From contig NC_084889.1 of assembly GCF_958979055.1 (NCBI RefSeq), positions 33,111,261-33,175,260 of the forward strand: a stretch of DNA of 64,000 nt, given 5' to 3'. The translations under genes were made by a program, and so were the position numbers. This stretch comes from Alnus glutinosa. Lineage: Eukaryota; Streptophyta; Magnoliopsida; Fagales; Betulaceae. The notes under the pieces are model-generated. The model did not search any database. It worked only from the letters and a program-made list of their open reading frames with translations, and had not been told where the DNA came from. Below are positions 35,963 to 46,799 of this stretch, piece by piece (the stretch's first letter is position 1; each line of letters starts with the position of its first letter).

Positions 35963-38900
35963 ATGTTAGAGCAGTTACTAATATTTACCCGAGGAGGATT
36001 AATCCTCTGGACGTGTAAAGAGCTTGGAAATGCTCTTAAAGGATCACCAATTGACACCTTGATCAGGTCTTGTCTTTTGGAAGAGCGATCTGGTGCAGCA
36101 TCATACAACTATGATGCCCCAGGTGCTGCATACACGCTCAAATGGACCTTCCATAATGAGCTTGGCCTTGTATTTGTCGCTGTGTATCAGCGGATTCTCC
36201 ATCTATTGTATGTGGATGATTTGCTTGTGATGGTAAAGCATGGGTTTTCGGAGATATATGATCCAAAACGAACGGACTATGGTGATTTTGATGAAACTTT
36301 TAGGCAACTGAGAAAGGAGGCTGAGGCTCGGGCTGAGGATTTGAAGAAATCAAAGCAGGTGGCGGGCAAGCCTCTAAATAATAGTAAGAAGCAAGGGCAG
36401 GTGCAAAATGGTGGATTTGAAGGAGTTGGTAAGAAAAAGAGCCAAGGTAATTTGGCCAATGATGGTGAGGATGGTGATAATAGGAAAGGTCATAAATTGG
36501 AGAATGGACACTCCAATGGTTATCATGTTGATAGTGAAAAAACTAAGGTGAATGGTGCTGCTAACGGTATAGGAAATACAAGTTCCGATGCTGGGGCTTT
36601 TGATGTAAATAAGCTTCAGAAGCTTAGAGCTAAAGGTGGAAAGAAAACAGAAACTTTTGTTAGCAAGGGCTCCAAGGAAGAGTCAAAGAAGAAGATAACA
36701 AAGAAGAATAGAGTTTGGGATGATTCACCTCCTCAGGCAAAATTGGATTTTACAGATCATGTGGGTGAGAATGGGGACAATATAGAGGTTGTTGCAGCGG
36801 ACCATGGTGAAAGTATGATGGACAAGGAAGAGATCTTCAGCAGTGAAAGCGAGGATGAAGAAGATGAGGAGGATGTGGGGAAGGACAGCAAGCCTGAAAC
36901 CAAGAAGAAGGGGTGGTTTTCGTCAATGTTTCAAAGGTAAGTTTATTGATTTCAGTACTTGGTTATTGCTTTGTGCATTTATGATTTAAATTAGTTTTGG
37001 TACGTGTAATTTTGTTTACAAAACTTCGGGTCGCTATTGTAGTTCTTAGTTGCTTAAGCCATATTTAGTTGTAGGATGTTGCTTGAGTTTTCCTGCAAGA
37101 TTTTTTTTTATTGAAAAAAAAAAAAAAAACTTAGTGGTTCCTATTCAAGTATCTTCATCCAGGAAATTGTTTTCTGACAATTCAATGTCAAATGTTGGGC
37201 AATAAATTTGATTTTTTTTTTCATCTGTTAATGTACTTCTGTTGAAATCTACTTATTTTTCGATTCAGATTGCTCCCTGTACTATAAATCTTGTTTGTGA
37301 GTGCCTATAAATAGGGTGGGCAATTCGGGTCAGCGGGTTGGGTTCGTGCCGACCCGGCTGACCCGATTACATATTCGGGTTCAACACTAACCCAACCCGA
37401 CTATTAATCGGGTTGAGTTATGGAACCCGAACACGACCCACTTGTCAACCGTGTTACCCGAACACGACCCGGGTAACACGGTGTGACAAATCGCCCAAAG
37501 AAGAAGAAATGAGGTCAGAAGGATGAAGGTCGAAGGATCGTCCAGTCGAGAGAAGCAAAGCAAGCAATCCAGAGGTTGTGGAAGAGCTTTTTTTGCCTCT
37601 CTCTGAACAACCCAATCCTGTTTCCATCACATTTCCAAATCATAGATAAACCACACACAAATCTGTTGCCCATAACAAAATCACAATCCTTGCTCGATGC
37701 CCACTGTCTCTCTGTGAACAAACCCTAATTTTCAAAACCCTCCACCCCGAGCACGAGCGTGAAGCCCATCGCATCCAAGCCCTTGGAAGACTCGGCCCTG
37801 AAGGCCGCCGCCAAGCCCAAATCCAAGCCAGCCTCGTTGGCCGAGAGATCGTCAGCGGCAACCAAGCGGCCGATTTCCAAGACCCATAGCAAGGATTCGT
37901 CCAAGCGGGCCAAGAAGAAGGCGCCGGAGGCCCGGAGCTGAGCGCAGACGGCGTCGTTTCGCCTGATGACACAAAGGAGTCAACCGTCGGAGATGAGAAA
38001 AAGCTCTTCCAGAGGGCCAGTGTTGAGTGAAAATGAAAAGGAAATGAGTGAATTGTGAAAGTGAAAAGAAGAAAAGGCCTGCTCAGTGCTCGGTTTCTAG
38101 TTTCTTGAAGTTTCTGTAATTTTTTTTTTTTTTTAATATAACCGGGTGATAATCGTGTCTGGCGGGTCAACCCGCGACCCGCTAGACACGATTTTAATTG
38201 GGTCATAATCGGGTCAACCCGATTATGACCCGAACCCGATTATGTTAAACCCAAACCCTATTTTCCCGTGTCGTGTTTGTGTCGAGTTCGCGGGTCGTGT
38301 CAAAAATTGCTAACCCTACCTATAAACAACCCTGGAGTCAAGAGTACTTCTTTTGGGGTGGGTTCGGGGTTCATCTATTTTCCTCCTTTCCTTTCATTCT
38401 TACAATTGCTTATCATAATAATAATGATATAATAATAATAGTAACAACAGCTGTAATAAGTCTCTTTAAATTGTTGAATTCATTTTTGGTTCTATTTACT
38501 AATTTTTTCAAAACCCGGAGTTTACAAGAAGGCTTTGTTATGCTTGATCTTATTGGTTGCTAAAAGTTTCCTCTTTGCCATTGTATATTGGAATATTCAT
38601 GGATCAACTGTCAACTACAGTTCTTCAGCGTAAAAATGGCTATACTACTGCACTATCACATTACCATTTCCATTTTTGTAGAAAATTTTATTGAAATTGT
38701 TGGATTCTTGCTTCACTTTCCTATGCGCAGTATTGCGGGCAAAGCAAATTTGGAGAGGTCAGACCTGGAACCGGCTTTGAAAGCTCTCAAGGATAGGCTT
38801 ATGACCAAGAATGTGGTATGTTTCGCAATCTGCTTCAGTTATCTACCCATGTTTCATATCTATTCTGTCAGTACTTCTCAAACATGCTGAGATTGCTACT

Positions 38901-40885
38901 TAAAGTTCCGTGCTATGACATTCATAGGCTGAGGAGATAGCTGAGAAACTCTGTGAATCAGTCGCAGCAAGTCTTGAAGGGAAAAAGTTGGCTTCATTCA
39001 CAAGGGTATCTTCAACAGTGCAGGTTTGTGAAGTCATCCCTTTACTCCTCCGAGTTGTTTCTCATTATTTCTTACTTTGTGATAAGATTAAAACCATGGC
39101 ATGAAACATTGACTGCAGGCAGCAATGGAAGAAGCTCTTGTACGAATCTTAACTCCTAGGCGCTCTATTGACATATTGAGGGACGTGCATGCTGCCAAGG
39201 AACAGAGGAAGCCGTATGTTGTTGTTTTTGTTGGCGTGAATGGAGTTGGGAAATCTACTAATCTAGCCAAGGTAAGCTGTTGATTGGTTTTTTTTAAGTA
39301 AATGGAGTTGGGAAACTTACCAAAAATAAAAAGTAAATTGAGGTGGGAAATTAAACAATCTTGCTAAGGTTTAGCTTTTTCCCTAGATCTCTGTAGCATT
39401 GGATGTGTGTGTGTGTGTGTGTCAGTTTTATATACAATGACCAAATAGGTTAACTCGTTTAGCTTTTGATCAGATAGTTGCTCTGTAAAATCACTTTGCA
39501 GGTTGCCTACTGGCTTCAGCAGCATAAGGTCAGTGTCATGATGGCTGCTTGTGACACATTCCGATCAGGAGCTGTTGAGCAGCTACGGACTCATGCACGA
39601 AGACTCCAGGTATAATTTTTGATGTTATGGCATATGGTTACCAGGATCTCTGGCTTCTTTACTCGGTGGTGAGAAATTCTGTTCATGCAATAAAATGAAT
39701 GCTTGCTACAATCTGGATGGTGATATCTGACTTGTTATCTTTTTCTCTTGTAAGATCCCTATATTTGAGAAGGGCTATGAAAAAGATCCTGCAGTTGTAG
39801 CAAAGGAAGCAATCCAGGAGGCAACACGCAATGGTTCTGATGTTGTTCTTGTTGATACAGCTGGTCGAATGCAGGTATCACGCATAGCTAGTAATATATC
39901 ATAAAAATTTAGTGGTATCTACTGCAATCTGCTACATGTATTACTCTTAACTTTCGTAGATAATTAGGGCTATAATAAGATTGGATTATTACTTATCAAA
40001 AAAAATAATTAGGGCTATAAGTTTTTCTGACATGTTTGCTCTTTCGCTGTCGTGTTCTTTTGATAGATGTAGTAGCTTTTCAGGATAACATACTTCGATA
40101 CATGTACTTACTTTTCAGGATAATGAACCGTTGATGAGAGCACTCTCAAAGCTTATTTACCTTAACAATCCAGATCTGGTCTTGTTTGTTGGAGAGGCAC
40201 TGGTTGGAAATGATGCTGTTGATCAGCTTTCAAAGTTCAATCAGGTTTGTATTTTGAATTCCGGATTGTCATCTATTGCTGCGCAGATTTTTCTTGTTTT
40301 TTTAAAGATTATTTGTTCTATAATCATTCTATAATTGAGTTATTTGAGCTACACTTCTGTTGTGGTTGCAGAAATTAGCTGACCTTTCGACCTCACCTAA
40401 TACTAGATTGATAGATGGGATCTTGCTCACCAAGTTTGATACCATTGACGATAAGGTAAGAGACTCTTCAAACTGCAGGATAAATATCTTTAACAATATT
40501 TTACCGGCAATATGGGTAGCACATGTGAGAGAGCGCACATAGAATTCATCTGCCCGAGTAGGTAGTCGGACATCTCAAAATTTATTTGGGCAGATGGGAG
40601 CCATAGTGGCTATCTTACAATGTGCTTTCCAAATTGAGTCAACAAATTGCTGAAGATCCCAATCTCAAACTGCATGGGGTTTTGAAATTTTTGGTGGTTT
40701 GATTGTTTTCATCCTGCTCATCAGTTAGATCTGATCTATAACTGAAATTCATGGCGTAGGTGGGAGCTGCACTTTCAATGGTTTACATATCTGGGGCACC
40801 AGTCATGTTTGTTGGGTGTGGACAGTCATATACAGATCTCAAGAAACTCAATGTCAAATCAATTGTCAAGACCCTCCTTAAATGA
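35963..40885 (+). CDS. SRPRA: Signal recognition particle receptor subunit alpha
   Basis: Nine coding exons: 35963-36936, 38731-38815, 38928-39023, 39119-39271, 39502-39609, 39755-39874, 40119-40244, 40372-40455, 40760-40885; total 1872 nt, 623 aa, close to the usual plant length. All introns are GT-AG and the frame is continuous. Residues 1 to ~150 are the SRX domain ([40 protein letters not shown]), which binds the beta subunit. A charged Lys/Asp-rich linker follows, ending [20 protein letters not shown]. Exon 2 starts the N domain. The GTPase domain shows G1 GVNGVGKST (about 424-432), G2 [12 protein letters not shown]3 DTAGRMQ (506-512), G4 TKFD (574-577) and G5 [12 protein letters not shown]. 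The protein is the ER-membrane docking GTPase that receives SRP-ribosome complexes for co-translational secretion. The gene appears intact. Intron 1 (1794 bp) carries a hAT insertion and intron 6 a 30-bp LINE tail. Confidence 0.95.
37312..38318. mobile_element. Non-autonomous hAT element in SRPRA intron 1
   Basis: 1007 bp with ends TAGGGTGGGCAATT and AATTGCTAACCCTA, flanked by a perfect 8-bp duplication CCTATAAA (37304-37311 and 38319-38326). Subterminal regions are rich in GGGTT/AACCCG motifs (37320-37490 and 38140-38300), probable transposase-binding repeats. The middle holds a GC-rich gene fragment at 37737-38030. No transposase is present. Confidence 0.9.
37737..38030 (+). pseudogene. Captured GeBP/STOREKEEPER-like gene fragment
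   Basis: The plus strand reads [20 protein letters not shown], later [20 protein letters not shown], and after a one-base frame change [20 protein letters not shown]. This Ser/Lys/Pro-rich order ending in KKLFQR is what I expect just upstream of the DUF573 domain in GLABROUS1 enhancer-binding (GeBP)/STOREKEEPER proteins. The DUF573 domain is absent. It is much more GC-rich than its surroundings and lies entirely within the hAT element. Family assignment is from remembered motifs. Confidence 0.5.
39976..40005 (+). mobile_element. 30-bp LINE tail with 15-bp TSD
   Basis: A 30-bp insert ending ATTACTTATC plus poly(A), flanked by perfect 15-bp repeats TAATTAGGGCTATAA (39961-39975 and 40006-40020) in SRPRA intron 6. 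The tail matches that of 35795-35890. Confidence 0.8.
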
Positions 40886-41044
40886 AAATGTTTGCTGGTC
40901 TCATCCTTATTTGCGTGCTGTGTCTGTCAGTTATGAACATGTATGTTGCTGCTGAACTTCTATGTCGTCCCCTTTGTTACCCATGAACTTGCTGGAGGTG
41001 AATCAGCTGCTTGCGGCTGTAATAGTTATCTGATGTGTTCCATT

Positions 41045-41097
<53 letters not shown>

Positions 41098-41910
41098 TGT
41101 GTGGGTGTGCACACGTGGTGAGGTTGAAGCAAAAGATACTAATTGAATCTTGGTTAAAGCAAAAGATAAAATGTCCAATAAAGTATTGCCCTTTCTAAAC
41201 GTTGGGAAGAGAGAAACATACGCGAAGTGTTGCGCTTTTTAAAAGTACGAAATTGTTTCTTAGAATTTGTGTTGAAGTTTTAGTCGGTGATTATGGAGCG
41301 TTGTCTGTTTGACATACAAAAAATTTGTGATCTTCATCAAGGAAGATGCTCGGTTCTTGTAATGGAGATGGATGCATGATTTTCATAAAGAAATGAATAG
41401 AGAGTAATTACAATATATTTTTTCAAAACAAATCTCTAAATATATATGACTCTTACCGACAGTTTCAACCTTTTGAGATTCCTGTTGATTTTTTTGATCG
41501 ATTATAATTACAATATATTTCTCAAACTAAATGGATCCCCAATATATGGAGAATATATTTTCTTAGAGGCACCGCTATTTTTCGACCTAAGAGCAAAATA
41601 AAACTTTAACTATATTTTTATTCTACAATGCTAAATGTGTGACAGTTTCAACCTTTTGAGATTCGGGCCTTTTGATATTCCAACAGTCAGGTAAGCGTAA
41701 TAAGATAAAAATATGATATATAACTATTTCAAAGATCATATTACGGTATTATACACAATGTAAAGAATAAACATCATTAATATCGAAATTTAATATAATT
41801 TCAAAAGAATATTACAAATAGAAATTGAGAACAACAAATATCCCCTCCTGTAAATCAATTACTACCAATAAATTGAATCAATCCTACCGATCACAAAAAT
41901 AATGTCTTCC
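40886..41910. other. SRPRA 3' region and intergenic space
   Basis: 3' UTR and the convergent intergenic gap to the ENODL gene on the opposite strand. It holds a (CT)n tract at 41049-41093. No other gene is recognised. Confidence 0.5.
41049..41093. repeat. (CT)n microsatellite
   Basis: About 45 bp of CT repeat downstream of SRPRA. Confidence 0.9.
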
Positions 41911-42545
41911 TCAAAACAACACCACCAACCCCACCAGAAACCCAAAGGCCACCATCAATCCACCCCTAAGACTCGCACCACCACTCGTCGGAGCGACAGC
42001 GGGGCCTTCAAACTCTACCGGTGAAGGTGCTGGAGAAACATAAGAGAATTGACGCCTCACAGACAAGACAACAGTGACCAATTTTTGGCCCTTCTCACAG
42101 TGGCCTTCAGCTCCACTGATAAAATAGAATGGCCCTGACCTATCAAGCTTCACCTTGGTGGTTCCCTCCTTGTATACAGCTATAGGACTCGAAGTACTGC
42201 AACTCTCGAAGTCCTTTTCACTCACTTGTAGCACAGAGTCCTTGCTCGGATCATAGTTCCAAACTGCAAATCAAAAAAATAAGCAAAAAAGACAACCCTG
42301 ATGATGATGCAAATTCATGAAGCAAATGAACAAGAACCCAGATGAAGGAAATGTGAGAAAATACCAAGTGAGTCTCCAATTTGGAAACGTGAGGCTTCAG
42401 CCCATTTGTTGAGCGATTCGGCTTCAGAGGATGGGATTTTCCATGCGTTGGTCTTGCTTCCAACCAAGAATTCTCTTGCTTCTGTGAAGGAGGCGAAGAG
42501 ATATATAAGTAGCATTGAAGACAGTAGAGCTCTGTGTAAAGCCAT
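41911..42545 (-). CDS. Early nodulin-like protein (phytocyanin), GPI-anchored
   Basis: Two exons, 42365-42545 and 41911-42263 (minus), with a 101-bp GT-AG intron after the first base of a Val codon; 177 aa. Start at the ATG at 42545. A signal peptide (MALHRALLSSMLLIYLFASF) is cleaved near EA/REFLVG. The phytocyanin domain spans about residues 24-125: REFLVGSKTNAW, IGDSLVWNYD, FESC and GHCEKGQKL, the two Cys forming the fold's disulphide. The first copper His is absent (SKDSV where copper-binding members have H), as usual in ENODLs, so copper binding is unlikely. A short Pro/Ser/Ala arabinogalactan-like segment (VSPAPSPVEFEGP) and a hydrophobic C-terminus (GGLMVAFGFLVGLVVLF) predict a GPI anchor. 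It is probably a plasma-membrane/cell-wall protein. A (GA)n leader lies at about 42580-42593. Confidence 0.92.
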
Positions 42546-43089
42546 GGTTGATTTGGTATAAGGCTTTGAGCTCTTTAGAGAGAGAGAGAGAGAGTTGAAT
42601 GAGGAAATGGAGGCCTTTGTGGGGATGTTTATAGAGAGAAAACTAGCCGTTACGGCAGGTTCTGGAAGCAGGTGCAGAGAGTGGTTTGGAATTGCCGCCC
42701 CTCCTTTTTGGGTCTACCTGTCTTTTTAACGTTCCTCTTCTGGTGGGCCCATTTTCAAACCTCGGCTTCTCTTTTAACCTGTCCTTGATTTAATAGGAAA
42801 AAGTAGAAGGAAAAGAAAATGCATCATTCAATGACAAAAGTTTGTTAACGTTTTGGAGGGAGTAATGCGTATTTGATTCTCTCCGATTTAAATGGATTAT
42901 AGATTTTTTTTTTTTTAATGAGATATGTGGTTAGTGTTATTTGAAAGATGAGTTTGTCCATAAAAATATAAAAGGATAATTTGTCATTTAAATAAAACTA
43001 ACTGAATCCTGTCCGATTCAAATGAACCGGAGAGGATCTTGTCTGAGTAATGCCATTTCTTGCACTTTTTTTTTTTATTATTATTTTTT

Positions 43090-43565
43090 GGAAAACTTCA
43101 CTTAGAAATCTATCAATTCTTTCATAACTTTTATAATTAAGTACTCAAACTTTAAAAAGAGTAAATTTAGGGTATCAATCTTTCTATTTTTTTTCAATTT
43201 CAACACTTCGGTATAATTTTCTGTTAAATCCTGTCAAAATTTTCAAAATGCATATGTGTTTATTATTATTTTTTTAAAAAAAATTGTTATAATTTTTTTT
43301 TTAAAGATTCAGGTATTAGTATTTTTGCAAATTCCGTTAAATTTTGACCAACACATAAATCCTTGTAATTTTTTTTTTCCTAAAAAAAAAAGATGGGCAT
43401 TTCGAGAATTTTGACAAGATTTAACGGAAAATTCTAACGGAATGTTGAAATTGAAAAAAAAAAAATGAAAAAATAGATACCCTAAATTGACACTTTTTAG
43501 ACTTTGAGTACTTAATTGCAAAAGTGATAAAAGATCAAAGGTTATATAAGTAAAAATTTTCTCAT
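43090..43565. mobile_element. ~475-bp hairpin element
   Basis: Long imperfect inverted repeats. The left arm contains AGTACTCAAACTTTAAAAAG and TCTGTTAAATCCTGTCAAAA, and the right arm their complements. The centre is AT-rich, near 43290-43330. No ORF. Confidence 0.65.
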
Positions 43566-43963
43566 TTTTTTTTTCTTCGAGTAATTGATATGAAAAATTA
43601 TTTAAAATATGTTACATCAATTAGTATAAAATAAGCAAGAATATATAACATTACTCAATTGGAAGGTGCTTTTTATTTTTTATTTGAAAAGGTATTATGA
43701 AAACAATTTTGAGTGTTTTATAAGTGTTTTTTGTTTTAAATTATTTGTTAGTGTTTTTTATTTTGAAAAAGAGAAGACTTTAAAAAACAAAGCTATTTAG
43801 CCTGTTAAAAAAAATTCAATTGTCTTTTGTGTCTAAGTTAATAGCTTACCTGGGTCCTATTTCTCTGTCATTACGTTATCGAAATTTAATTTTAGGCTAA
43901 AATATAAGTTCTTCTTTTGAAGTTTGTGTTTATTTTCAATTTAAATCCCTCTTTTTTCATGTG

Positions 43964-44000
<37 letters not shown>

Positions 44001-45065
44001 TAGCATCTCAGTTTAATTGAAAATCATACCAAGAAGAAATGCAAATCTATGCTGTGGATAGGTATTGGTCCAATTCGATGCATGTTGATATAATGGGCTC
44101 CAACTTGGAGTACATATAATTTCTGGATCGCTACTTCTATTGTGCTGATGATCATTTAACTAGTCACTTTTCAAAAATATCATACATTCGCTTATCTGAT
44201 TCTTTTTCTATTTAATTAAAATAACAATTTTAATAATTTTCTATTCATTTGTTTATAAAAAAAAAATGAATAAAAGGAGAAAGAAATGAATAAAAAAAGA
44301 TAAGGAGGGAGAGAGAGAGAAAAGTAATTAAAAACTTATTCATAGAGTTGTATTACTGTGACTACTGTCCTATATTTGGGTAATTAAGCAGTACGTATGG
44401 ATGAAATGCAAAAAATATTTGGTTTAGAGAACCGAATGAAACCTTTTTTTTTTTTTTTTCTTTTCTTCTTGAAGGTCTGAATAGAGGAATGTGAGACGGG
44501 CATTCCTCCTTATCTGCACTTTTTATATTCTTCAGATAAGGTCTGAATAGAGGAACGCCCCTCTCATATCCGGAGTATTGTACTTGACGTTTGATTTTTT
44601 ATCTCAATGAAAAACGATAATCTTTTTTCCTCCAAAAAAAAAAAATGTTTCAATGACAGGTCAAAATTATACCAATCAACAATATTTATCATTCTAACTA
44701 TATGGAGGTGAAATGGGCTCGGTCATTATTGATTACTGCTAAATTATCATTTATTTTAAAATTTTAAATTTATTAAAAATAATAATTTTAATTAATTAAT
44801 TAATATTTTATAACACTTTAATTTCCTCATGTTCTAATACTCCCTTAACAAGTGAGCTAGGTTCAACAAGTGAAATATGTAATTAGAATGACGTAAATAA
44901 CTCAGAACTTGACCGTGATAGTGATACCATATTAAATCAATATTTATCAAAAAAAAAACTTAATCTTTATAAAAAAAATATTAAATTTAATTAATATTTT
45001 AATAATTATCAAGTTGGTGATATCTGAAAGTTGTAGAATACTTCTCTCATGGTAACCGGAGTATC

Positions 45066-45102
<37 letters not shown>

Positions 45103-45104
45103 GG

Positions 45105-45285
45105 TTGTAGGAAATTTCTGTCTAAATTTTTACGTACATAAACATATTAACATATAATAAATAGACTGGTTCACTTATATTTAATGGGCGTGAACTCACA
45201 ATTTTTAATGAGTGAATTGGTCCTTTAAGTACTGAACCGGTCCATTATATTAAATATAAGTGAACCGGTCTATTTATTATATTGT
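45105..45285. mobile_element. Hairpin MITE
   Basis: Inverted arms around 45215: ATAAATAGACTGGTTCACTT and its near-complement AAGTGAACCGGTCTATTTAT. The start, GAAATTTCTGTC, resembles the end of the 16995-17210 family. Confidence 0.55.
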
Positions 45286-45288
45286 TAA

Positions 45289-45361
45289 GAGATATGATAC
45301 ATTATCACCCTAAGAAATAACTTCTGACTACGTGACAATTTTTACTTTTACTTTTTTTATT

Positions 45362-45411
<50 letters not shown>

Positions 45412-45490
45412 AAAACTAGCTAGGGGACCACCTTGCCACATAGACAAGGTGGTCAAGAATTATGTGTTGAGGTGGCAAAAATATCATATT
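45289..45490. mobile_element. MITE, GAGATATGATAC family, diverged
   Basis: The left end GAGATATGATACATTATCACC matches the family at 9170-9351. The right half keeps ACCACCTTGCCACATAGACA. The centre is a long A-rich tract (45362-45408). The right edge is uncertain. Confidence 0.55.
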
Positions 45491-45502
45491 GCTAATGTTA
45501 AT

Positions 45503-45675
45503 GAGGAATGTTAGAGCATCTTCTGGTGTTCTCCTAGAATGGCATAGATGTAATTTTTTTGATTAAAAAATTGCATCTATGCCATCTAAAAAGACATATA
45601 TGTAATTTTTTAATTACATTTATGCCATTTTAGGAGAACACTAGGAGAACACCAGAAGATGTTCTAGCATTTCTC
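45503..45675. mobile_element. MITE with 9-bp TSD
   Basis: A 173-bp palindrome GAGGAATGTTAGAGC...GTTCTAGCATTTCTC, flanked by AATGTTAAT (45494-45502) and AATCTTAAT (45676-45684), one mismatch. The arms share CTTCTGGTGTTCTCCTA. Confidence 0.8.
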
Positions 45676-45767
45676 AATCTTAATACGGTACTATTTAATT
45701 TAAAAACTCATATATGGAATCCCTTATAATGGGGAAAAAAACCATATATAGATAATAATAAAAAAAT

Positions 45768-45809
<42 letters not shown>

Positions 45810-46258
45810 TGATGTACGTTACCTAAACCACGTACTTAGAAACCCATATATAAGGGAAAAAAAATCATATATATATATATATATATATATACACATGTGT
45901 TTCAGTTTTGTTTGTAACTTTTGGTTGAGCTGTTAGGAATTTTATTTTTCTTTGATTTTTCAAATATTCAGAATTATATGAAGTTTTTATTTATTTTTTG
46001 TTGGTCTTTTATGTGATTTACCCAATTTTCATACATGTTTTGTAAGCGCTTTTTCTGCTTTTCAAAGCAAATAAAAGGCAAAAATTTATTTAATTGTTGC
46101 GAAAAAAAATGGATAAAAATTCTTTTGGAACACCAAAAAGATAATTAAGTATTAAATTTCTGTTCATTTATATTAATCCTTTGATAATCGGAATCCAAAT
46201 TTTCTTTTTACTAATTTTTTTTTTCTTTACACTTCTTTTATTTTGAACTACTCTTATG

Positions 46259-46467
46259 CAGGGTAAGAGCTACACTTTGGCTTGGAAGGCCTGGCCCCCA
46301 AACCAAACGTCTCCCCCCCCCCCAAAAAAAATAGAAAAATCTAAAAAAATAAAATAAAATTTAATTTTTACCCATATTTTTTAAAACATTTATAATTTTG
46401 GCCCCTCAAATTATTATTTTTTTTTTCATTTTGACCCTCCCAAAACATAAAATCTGGCTCCGCCCTG
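46259..46467. mobile_element. hAT-type MITE with 8-bp TSD
   Basis: A 209-bp element with ends CAGGGTAAGAG and the complement of CAGGGCGGAGCCAG, flanked by perfect CTCTTATG (46251-46258 and 46468-46475). CAGGG termini and 8-bp duplications are hAT hallmarks. Confidence 0.85.
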
Positions 46468-46799
46468 CTCTTATGGGAAAACATATTTTAACATGTTTTA
46501 ATTTACATAAATTAAACTAAAATCAAGGATCTTGTGTTTAAATTTATTCGAATGTTTTATGAGAGTTTTTTTTTTTTAATTATTATTTGTGTGATTATTC
46601 ATATTTTCAAGCATTTCTTGGAAGCAGTTTCTCTGCTTTTGAAAGTAAAATAAGGCAAAAAAAAAAAAAATTATTTGATTTTTGAGCAGAAAAGGAACAA
46701 AAAATCCTTCGAAAAACCATACCAAGATTTATCCAGAAAGCTAGGACGTACTCCACACGTACAGCATAACGGTATCGCCTAGACCGGCCGGAAACCTGA

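Larger units (their letters stand above)
42546..46258. other. Intergenic region with MITEs, no gene seen
   Basis: Upstream flank of the ENODL gene, then AT-rich DNA. Apart from the hairpin elements listed separately it has (CT)n at 43970-43996, (AT)n at 45065-45087 and 45772-45807, and a short direct repeat of GGTCTGAATAGAGGAA at 44474 and 44540. No coding sequence is recognised. Confidence 0.5.

Noticed and set aside
36277..36459. Minus-strand open frame within SRPRA exon
   Set aside because: Antisense shadow of the SRPRA linker-coding sequence.
37640..38206. 188-codon open frame on the minus strand in SRPRA intron 1
   Set aside because: Antisense of the GC-rich captured fragment inside the hAT element; the plus strand reads as the protein-like sequence.
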